From positions 1 to 64,000 of the forward strand of contig NW_027133899.1 in assembly GCF_037392515.1 (NCBI RefSeq): a stretch of DNA of 64,000 bases, written 5' to 3'. This DNA comes from Haliotis asinina. Lineage: Eukaryota; Mollusca; Gastropoda; Lepetellida; Haliotidae. Below, piece after piece: positions 55,801 to 64,000 of this stretch (within the stretch, counting starts at the first letter, position 1; each line of letters starts with the position of its first letter). A program made the position numbers and the translations under genes. Under the pieces are notes generated by a model that saw only the letters and a list, made by a program, of their open reading frames with translations, searched no databases and had not been told where the DNA came from.

Positions 55801-58800
55801 ACTGTATAGACCACCTTACTGGTAGTGAGGTAGGCAACCTTGAAGAAGATAGTATCGACCACCTTACTGTGTGGTGAGGTGGGTGAAATTGAAGATGACA
55901 GTATCGACGACCTTACTGGTGGTGAGGTGGGTGACATTGAAGATGACAGTATTGACCACCTTACTGTGTGGTGAGGTGGGTGACATTGAAGATGACAGTA
56001 TCGACCACCTTACTGTGTGGTGAGGTGGGTGACATTGAAGATGACAGTATTGACCACCTTACTGTGTGGTGAGGTGGGTGACATTGAAGATGACAGTATC
56101 GACCACCTCACTGTGTGGTGAGGTGGGTGACATTGAAGATGACAGTATCGACCACCTTACTGTGTGGTGAGGTGGGTGACATTGAAGATGACTGTATCGA
56201 CCACCGTACTGGTAGTGAGGTGGGTGACATTGAAGATGACTGTATAGACCACCGTACTGGTAGTGAGGTGGGTGACATTGAAGATGAATGTATAGACCAC
56301 CGTACTGGTAGTGAGGTGGGTGACATTGAAGATGAATGTATAGACCACCGTACTGGTAGTGAGGTGGGTGACATTGAAGATGAATGTATCGACCACCGTA
56401 CTGGTGGTGAGGTGGGTGACATTGAAGATGACAGTATTGACCACCTTACTGTGTGGTGAGGTGGGTGACATTGAAGATGACTGTATAGACCACCGTACTG
56501 GTTGTGAGGTGGGTGACATTGAAGATGAATGTATAGACCACCTTGCTGGTAGTGAGGTGGGTGACATTGAAGATGAATGTATCGACCACCTTACTGTGTG
56601 GTGAGGTGGGTGACATTGAAGATGACAGTATTGACCACCTTACTGTGTGGTGAGGTGGGTGACATTGAAGATGACAGTATCGACCACCTTACTGTGTGGT
56701 GAGGTGGGTGACATTGAAGATGACTGTATTGACCACCTTTCTGTGTGGTGAGGTGGGTGACATTGAAGATGACTGTATCGACCACCTTACTGTGTGGTGA
56801 GGTGGGTGACATTGAAGATGACTGTATTGACCACCTTACTGTGTGGTGAGGTGGGTGACATTGAAGATGACAGTATCGACCACCTTACTGTGTGGTGAGG
56901 TGGGTGACATTGAAGATGACAGTATCGACCACCTTACTGTGTGGTGAGGTGGGTGACATTGAAGATGACAGTATCGACCACCTTACTGTGTGGTGAGGTG
57001 GGTGACATTGAAGATGACTGTATAGACCACCATACTGGTAGTGAGGTGGGTGACATTGAAGATGAATGTATAGACCACCTTACTGGTAGTGAGGTGGGTG
57101 ACATTGAAGATGAATGTATAGACCACCGTACTGTGTGGTGAGGTGGGTGACATTGAAGATGACAGTTTTGACCACCTTACTGTGTGGTGAGGTGGGTGAC
57201 ATTGAAGATGACTGTATAGACCACCGTACTGGTAGTGAGGTGGGTGACATTGAAGATGACTGTATAGACCACCTTACTGGTAATAAGGTGGGCAACCTTG
57301 AAGATGATAGTATCGACCACCTTACTGTGTGGTGAGGTGGGTGACATTGAAGATGACAGTATCGACCACCTTACTGTGTGGTGAGGTGGGTGACATTGAA
57401 GATGACTGTAAAGACCACCGTACTGGTAGTGAGGTGGGTGACATTGAAGATGAATGTATCGACCACCGTACTGGTAGTGAGGTGGGTGACATTGAAGATG
57501 AATGTATAGACCACCGTACTGGTAGTGAGGTGGGTGACATTGAAGATGAATGTATAGACCACCTTACTGGTAGTGAGGTGGGCAACATTGAAGATGATAG
57601 TATCGACCACCTTACTGTGTGGTGAGGTGGGTGACATTGAAGATGAATGTATCGACCACCTTACTGTGTGGTGAGGTGGGTGACATTGAAGATGACAGTA
57701 TTGACCACCTTTCTGTGTGGTGAGGTGGGTGACATTGAAGATGACTGTAAAGACCACCGTACTGGTAGTGAGGTGGGTGACATTGAAGATGAATGTATAG
57801 ACCACCGTACTGGTAGTGAGGTGGGTGACATTGAAGATGAATGTATCGACCACCGTACTGGTAGTGAGGTGGGTGACATTGAAGATGAATGTATAGACCA
57901 CCGTACTGTGTGGTGAGGTGGGTGACATTGAAGATGACAGTATTGACCACCTTACTGTGTGGTGAGGTGGGTGACATTGAAGATGACTGTATAGACCACC
58001 GTACTGGTAGTGAGGTGGGTGACATTGAAGATGAATGTATCGACCACCTTACTGGTAGTGAGGTGGGTGACATTGAAGATGAATGTATCGACCACCTTAC
58101 TGTGTGGTGAGGTGGGTGACATTGAAGATGACAGTATTGACCACCTTACTGTGTGGTGAGGTGGGTGACATTGAAGATGACTGTAAAGACCACCGTACTG
58201 GTAGTGAGGTGGGTGACATTGAAGATGAATGTATAGACCACCGTACTGGTAGTGAGGTGGGTGACATTGAAGATGAATGTATCGACCACCTTACTGTGTG
58301 GTGAGGTGGGTGACATTGAAGATGAATGTATAGACCACCGTACTGTGTGGTGAGGTGGGTGACATTGAAGATGACAGTATTGACCACCTTACTGTGTGGT
58401 GAGGTGGGTGACATTGAAGATGACTGTATAGACCACCTTACTGGTAGTGAGGTGGGTGACATTGAAGATGAATGTATAGACCACCTTACTGGTAGTGAGG
58501 TGGGTGACATTGAAGATGAATGTATCGACCACCTTACTGTGTGGTGAGGGGGGTGACATTGAAGATGACAGTATTGACCACCTTACTGTGTAGTGAGGTG
58601 GGTGACATTGAAGATGACAGTATCGACCACCTTACTGTGTGGTGAGGGGGGTGACATTGAAGATGACAGTATTGACCACCTTACTGTGTAGTGAGGTGGG
58701 TGACATTGAAGATGACAGTATCGACCACCTTACTGTGTGGTGAGGTGGGTGACATTGAAGATGACAGTATTGACCACCTTACTGTGTGGTGAGGTGGGTG

Positions 58801-59815
58801 ACATTGAAGATGACAGTATCGACCACCTTACTGTGTGGTGAGGTGGGTGACATTGAAGATGACTGTATAGACCACCTTACTGTGTGGTGAGGTGGGTGAC
58901 ATTGAAGATGACTGTATCGACCACCTTACTGTGTTGTGAGGTGGGTGACATTGAAGATGACAGTATAGACCACCGTACTGGTAGTGAGGTGGGTGACATT
59001 GAAGATGATAGTATCGACCACCTTTCTGTGTGTTGAGGTGGGTGACATTGAAGATGACAGTATTGACCACCTTACTGTGTGGTGAGGTGGGTGACATTGA
59101 AGATGACTGTATCGACCACCTTACTGTGTGGTGAGGTGGGTGACATTGAAGATGACAGTATCGACCACCTTACTGTGTAGTAAAGTGGGTGACATTGAAG
59201 ATGACAGTATTGACCACCTTTCTGTGTGGTGAGGTGGGTGAGATGGAAGATGACAGTATTGACCACCTTACTGTGTGGTGAGGTGGGTGAGATGGAAGAT
59301 GACAGTATCGACCACCTTACTTTGTGGTGAGGTGGGTGAGATGGAAGATGACAGTATCGACCACCTTACTGTGTGGTGAGGTGGGTGACATTGAAGATGA
59401 CAGTATAGACCACTGTACTGGTAGTGAGGTGGGTGACATTGAAGATGACAGTATTGACCACCTTACTGTGTGGTGGGGTGGGTGACATTGAAGATGACTG
59501 TATAGACCACCGTACTGGTAGTGAGGTGGGTGACATTGAAGATGAATGTATAGACCACCGTACTGGTAGTGAGGTGGGTGACATTGAAGATGACAGTATT
59601 GACCACCTTACTGTGTGGTGAGGTGGGTGAGATGGAAGATGACAGTATCGACCACCTTACTGTGTGGTGAGGTGGGTGACATTGAAGATGACAGTATTGA
59701 CCACCTTACTGTTTGGTGAGGTGGGTGAGATGGAAGATGACAGTATCGACCACCTTACTGTGTGGTGAGGTGGGTGAGATGGAAGATGAGGTGGGTGACA
59801 TTGAAGATCCAGTGA
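52813..59815. repeat. 7-kb minisatellite of 48/49-bp units
   Basis: Roughly 140 units beginning GTGAGGTGGGTGACATTGAA. Type A units end CTGGTA (48 bp) and type B units end CTGTGTG (49 bp). Further variants are GACTGTA, GACAGTA and GAATGTA at the centre, TAGACC or TCGACC, and GAGATGGAAG in the last kilobase. Runs of type A keep a 16-residue frame open (VGDIEDDCIDHLTGSE) and type B units shift it. A 1,991-bp block is duplicated within it. Confidence 0.95.
53160..57119. repeat. 1,991-bp higher-order duplication in the minisatellite
   Basis: The order of unit variants from about 53160 to 55130 recurs at an offset of 1,991 bp up to about 57119. Differences seen are few, for example 53578 T/55569 C, an A-to-T near 55652 and a G-to-C near 56885. 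Outside these limits the orders no longer match. Confidence 0.85.
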
Positions 59816-60822
59816 AATATTGTTTCCCTGTCATGTCAAAGCTGGAATGTTGCTGTCTTGCCATGACATTGCTTGAATTTTGCTTCCCCGTCGACCATAG
59901 CTGGAACATTGCTTCCTCATCATGACATTGCTGGAATATTGTCTCCATGGTGTAACAAAGTTGGAATATTGCTCTCTTGTCATGACATAGCTGGAATGTT
60001 GTTGTCTTGCCATGACATAGCTGGAGTATTGCTTCCTCATGACATTGCTGGAATATTGCTGTCTTGCCATGACATAAGTGGAATATTTCTGGCTTGCCAT
60101 GAGATTGCTGGAATATTGCTTCCACGGCATGACATAACTGGAATATTTCTGTCTTGCCATGACATAGCTGGAATATTGCTGTCTTATCATGACTTTGCTG
60201 GAATATTGCTGTCTTGCCATGACATAGCTGAAATGACAAAGCTGGAACATTGCTTCCTCATCATGACATTGCTGGAATGTTGCTGTCTTATCATGACTTT
60301 GCTGGAATATTGCTGTCTTGCCATGACATAAGTGGAATATTTCTGGCTTGCCATGAGATTGCTGGAATATTGCTTGCAGGGCATGACATAACTGGAATAT
60401 TTCTGTCTTACCATGACATAGCTGGAATATTGCTGTCTTATCATGACTTTGCTGGAATATTGCTGTCTTGCCATGACATAGCTGAAGTGACAAAGCTGGA
60501 ACATTGCTTCCTCATCATGACATTGCTGGAATGTTGCTGTCTTGCCATGACACAACTGGAATATTGCTTCCCCATCGAACATATTGTGACAGTTGGAATA
60601 TTGCTCTCTTGTCATGACATTGCTGGAATGTAGCTGTTTTGCCATGACATAGGTCGAATATTTCTGGCTTGCCATGACATTGCTGGAATATAGCTTCCAC
60701 TGCATGACATAGCTGGAATATTGATGTCTTGCCATGACGTAGCTGGAATATTGCTGTCTTGCCATGACATAGCTGGAATGTTGCTTCCCTGTTATTACAT
60801 GGCAGGAATGTTGCTGATTTGA
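59816..60822. repeat. 30-bp minisatellite
   Basis: About 33 copies of a unit beginning GCTGGAATATTGCTGTCTTG and ending CCATGACATA, with variants (TTCCTCATCA, TTCTGGCTTG, CTTATCATGACTT). A block of about 254 bp is repeated once (60071 against 60325). The unit length is a multiple of three, so both strands stay open for long stretches. I see no reason to call it coding. Confidence 0.93.
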
Positions 60823-61000
60823 AGAATATTCCAACTTTGTCGCACACTTCTGACTTGGCTTGAATGAACCATATTCCTAGGCCAAATGTAGAGATAGCAT
60901 TAATGTCAGGTAATATGATACACCCAGGCTCATCACCAATACTGTATATCTTGACAATGTTGAACACCAGCACCATCCATTAGACAGGGTAGTCAATGCT
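60823..61000. other. Unassigned sequence
   Basis: Short unique stretch between minisatellite and SINE; nothing recognised. Confidence 0.4.
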
Positions 61001-61012
61001 CATTCAGTTGGT
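61001..61012. repeat. SINE target duplication, left
   Basis: CATTCAGTTGGT, repeated exactly at 61208-61219. Confidence 0.9.
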
Positions 61013-61207
61013 TGTCTAAGAGACAACTAACAGGATCGGGTGGTCAGGCTTGCTTACTTGGTTGACACATGTCATGGGTTCCCAATTGCGCAGACCGATG
61101 CTCACGTTGTTGATCACTGGATTGTCTGGTCCAGACTTGATTATTTACAGATCGCCGCCAATAGCTGGAATATTGCTGAGCGCAGCGTAAAACTCAACTC
61201 ACTCACT
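61013..61207 (+). mobile_element. SINE with (CTCA)n tail, copy C, 5'-truncated
   Basis: 195 bp, starting inside the family (GACAACTAACAGGATCGGGT), with the 3' block ATAGCTGGAATATTGCTGAG and a short ACTCACTCA tail. The perfect 12-bp duplication shows a LINE-driven insertion and a fairly recent date. Confidence 0.9.
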
Positions 61208-61219
61208 CATTCAGTTGGT
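61208..61219. repeat. SINE target duplication, right
   Basis: CATTCAGTTGGT, partner of 61001-61012. Confidence 0.9.
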
Positions 61220-62194
61220 CTATGAACATGTGGAGACTGGTTCAACAGTGGACTGAACCCAGTTTGTTGTAGTAACCTGATACATCCTGTGGCTAGTTCC
61301 ATATCAACAAGAATTCTTGGAGGGTGGGAGGTGTCATACTAACTGCTGTATAAGTTTAGAACATGTTTACAGCTGCTCAGAGATCCTAAAAGATAGGGAC
61401 TTTTCTAACATTTGGCCCAGGACTGATTAATGAAGATATAAGAACTCGCTATCCTTTGGCTATCCTTTACGGGCCTTCTCTGTATGACCGTGCTATTGTA
61501 CATGTATATTGCATTCTCTCTCATACACACTCATGTAATAGTACCGCACCACTTTATTGCACATGATTTACCACAGTCATATTACCATTTAGACGACACA
61601 ATGTAAACTTAACGCACCAATCAACACCTTCATCTGTTCATCGCCATGACAACGTATACATATTATAAAAGTATAACTACTGGCATTTGAAAATCCACTT
61701 CTTTATGTTATCAGCACTATGATATAGTCAGCATGACGGGTATTCACGACGACTGACAATGTCAACTTGCCCCCCATGAATGCAATCGCATTTTGATCTG
61801 TTATCTGGACAAGGGTAGTAGTTATAATAGCGAGTAGATACTGACTGCAGCCTGAAAGACAGGACTGAGAGACGGATCCACGCCTCTCGCTTTTAACTCC
61901 CAGAGGGATAGGTTTACTCCTGTGGCACGTGCATTCTCAAAGAAACGCATGACGAGTTTGCAGCCTGTTCCAGCGTAGTCGACACAGCAACCAGAAGCCA
62001 GGGCTGAACGCGCATACGCTCCACTGTCAAGTGCTGTTTCCTGGTTGTGACGTCACGCGCACAGCGAGCAGACGGCGAGCGAGTCACACAGCATCTTTCA
62101 GCGTTTGGGTTTTCTGCAGAGGAAAAGCGAGTTGTTTCTTTACCAACCCATCTGGACTGTTACCCTAGGTTGTTTATAGTCCAGACGAAGCGGG
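61220..62194 (+). promoter_or_regulatory. Upstream region and 5' UTR of the Rho-family gene
   Basis: About 1 kb without another gene. The last 200 bases are GC-rich with several CGCG and GCGAGC motifs, and no TATA box is visible at a useful distance. The transcript start cannot be fixed from sequence; I place the promoter between about 61950 and 62100. Confidence 0.5.
62048..62055. promoter_or_regulatory. CRE palindrome
   Basis: TGACGTCA, the full CREB/ATF consensus, 140 bp above the start codon and inside the GC-rich promoter. Confidence 0.6.
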
Positions 62195-62351
62195 ATGGAG
62201 GGCGGGGGTGATGCGCGACCCTCAGGAGCCGATTATGTCAAGTGCGTCGTTGTTGGGGACGGTGCTGTGGGCAAGACGTGTCTACTCGTCAGTTACACCA
62301 CTAACAAGTTCCCCACTGATCATGTGCCTACTGTTTTCGAAAATTACGCAG
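62195..62351 (+). CDS. Rho-family small GTPase, first coding exon
   Basis: 52 codons plus one base. After a short acidic/glycine N-terminus ([14 protein letters not shown]) the protein reads [28 protein letters not shown] (22-29) is the P-loop that binds GTP phosphates. It continues [17 protein letters not shown], the switch I/effector loop with the Mg-binding Thr of PTVF. The wording is closest to the Cdc42/Rac/RhoJ-Q group; FENYA is also Rho-like, and one exon cannot settle the subfamily. The exon ends at GCAG|GTAAGT, a strong donor in phase 1. The remaining exons lie beyond the window. Such GTPases switch actin signalling at membranes. Confidence 0.88.
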
Positions 62352-64000
62352 GTAAGTGTTTTGGTTTAGAAATTTATTTTATGGTCGTTTTGATATGTAT
62401 TCACCTGAATCCGATAATGTATTCCTTTGTTTCCTAGCCATCTGTCTGTATCGATTAAACGATACCACGACCCCCATATTCCATAATGAGTACGGTCTAT
62501 AATGCATGTGGAAGAGCTCAAGTTGCAATCGAGGGGGTTGAGTTCAAGACATGCTGTTCTTCCCCCGATTGAACGGACCGAAAATCGAAAAAATACCGCA
62601 TGTTATGCTATACAATCGCGTGTCCGTGTGAGTAAAAGAGGGTTTAGCACCAATTTGACCTGACTGTTCTCCTGGCCGTCCATTGCGTTCTGAAGACGGC
62701 AATATTCAAGATGCGCTTATTGTCTCGGCCGTTTCATACATTTAGCGAAAAATTCTTTGCATTGTCAGCGCGCGTGAGACAATCCAATATCCTCGTGTCA
62801 TTAGACTGCGTAGCAGTAGCGCAAGAGACGTGCACGGCAGGCATGCGTGCTTGCTTTAAAGTACGCGCAGTATGCCGAGAAAAGATTTTTTTATCGCTTG
62901 GGCTCTATTTAGTCCTTTAGTTTCCAGGTGCTCTGTAGGCTAGGCCGTTTCTCCGGCTTCTCGGCTATTTCCAGGTTCAACAAAATCAACGGAGTTTTTC
63001 TGTACACTAAGGAGAAAATCCTCGCCAATCCTCAAGCGGACTGAGACGTACGGCGTTTTAAACGTTTCATTAGTGAGGCCTCGACCAAGAGTCTGCCTGT
63101 GTTTACAAACTACGACTTCAACCTTTGAGTTAAGGTAGCATTGTGAATGCGGTCTATAATCAGGGTTTCGAGTGATTAACATGGAGGATAGATTAGCAAA
63201 CATGAACTACTTTACGGCACACTCTATCTAAACTTTCATTTTCGTGGGTGTCACATGAGGTGACATGAATTGCATCCCTACATTTGCTTCCCTGGAATAT
63301 TGCCCTATTTCATGAAACCCAGATACTAAGATGAATTATGTACGAATTCTACAATAAGTACACTGGAGCCATTCGGTAAGTTTATATATGATATAATGAT
63401 GATGTTTACATGTGATAGAATGAGTGTGTGAGATACATGTGATAGAATGGATGTGTGGGACATATGTGCTCGAATGGGTGTGTGGTACATATGTGCTAGA
63501 ATGGATGTGTGGTACATATGTGATGAATGGGTGTGTGAGATACATGTGATAGAATGGATATGTGGGATATATGTGATAGAATGGGTGTGTGGTACATATG
63601 TGATAGAATAGGTGTGTGAGATACATGTGATAGAATGGATGTGTGGGACATGTGCTCGAATGGGTGTGTGGTACATATGTGCTAGAATGGATGTGTGGTA
63701 CATATGTGATAGAATGGGTGTGTGAGATACATGTGATAGAATAGATGTGTGGGATATATGTGACAGAATGGGTGTGTGGTACATATGTGATAGAATGGAT
63801 GTGTGAGATACATGTGCTCGAATGGATGTGTGGTACATATGTGCTCGAATGGGTGTGTGGTACATATGTGATAGAATGGATGTGTGGTACATATGTGATA
63901 GAATGGGTGTGTGAGATACATGTGATAGAATGGATGTGTGGGATATATGTGATAGAATGGGTGTGTGGTACATATGTGATAGAATGGATGTGTGGTACAT
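62352..64000 (+). other. First intron of the Rho-family gene (runs off the window)
   Basis: Begins GTAAGTG. At least 1.6 kb with no plausible continuation exon (no DTAGQE motif) before the window ends. From about 63412 it is filled by a minisatellite. Confidence 0.75.
63412..64000. repeat. 27-bp minisatellite in the Rho-gene intron
   Basis: About 22 copies, continuing past the window, of a unit like GATAGAATGGATGTGTGGTA plus CATATGT. Variants are GCTCGAATGG, GCTAGAATGG, GGGTGTGTG, GAGATACATGT and GGGATATATGT. The 27-bp length leaves the minus strand open (YHTSILSHM), which is not evidence of coding. Confidence 0.94.

Noticed and set aside
52813-59815. Repeat protein encoded by the 48-bp units (VGDIEDDCIDHLTGSE)
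   Set aside because: 49-bp units shift the frame every few copies, the opposite strand is equally open, and no start or splice context is seen.
59816-60822. Coding repeat protein from the 30-bp units
   Set aside because: Both strands are open only because the unit length is a multiple of three; the composition is that of simple tandem DNA.
63326-64000. 224-codon minus-strand frame (YHTSILSHM repeats)
   Set aside because: It is the 27-bp intronic minisatellite read in one frame.

Overview
The window is animal nuclear DNA, most likely from a gastropod mollusc. The replication-dependent histone genes are intronless and end in metazoan 3' stem-loops. Three copies of a short interspersed repeat with a (CTCA)n tail match, from memory, one that is common around abalone (Haliotis) microsatellites. 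The genus is my inference; the animal and mollusc calls are firmer.

Region 1 (1-32893) is a tandem histone array. Eight units of 3,580 bp each carry H2A(-), H2B(+), H4(-) and H3(+), with divergent promoters for the H2A/H2B and H4/H3 pairs. No H1 gene is present in the unit. All 32 genes look intact and the units are almost letter-identical; the only difference I noticed is one synonymous change in H3 of units 7 and 8. Unit 6 is interrupted at 18402-22757 by a young LINE of the endonuclease-RT-RNase H type. It is 5'-truncated but has a 1,100-codon open frame and a perfect 10-bp target duplication. It separates H2A from its TATA box and places that TATA box just upstream of the LINE.

Region 2 (32894-52600) is a graveyard of mobile elements. 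It holds a SINE, an unassigned stretch, and a second, broken LINE sitting inside a 173-bp tandem repeat. These are followed by a gag-like fossil, a hAT-related gene fragment invaded by a Ty3/gypsy element, and a minus-strand Ty1/copia fossil that itself received a solo LTR of that gypsy element. A BEL/Pao fossil hit by a SINE, a Polinton-type DNA polymerase fossil and a 28-bp minisatellite complete the region.

Region 3 (52800-60830) is two large minisatellites: about 7 kb of 48/49-bp units that contain a recent 1,991-bp segmental duplication, then about 1 kb of 30-bp units that share an 18-base core with the local SINE family.

Region 4 (60830-64000) returns to gene territory. It has a 5'-truncated SINE with a 12-bp target duplication, then a promoter with a full CRE palindrome, then the first coding exon of a Rho-family GTPase (62195-62351). 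The first intron runs off the window and carries a 27-bp minisatellite.
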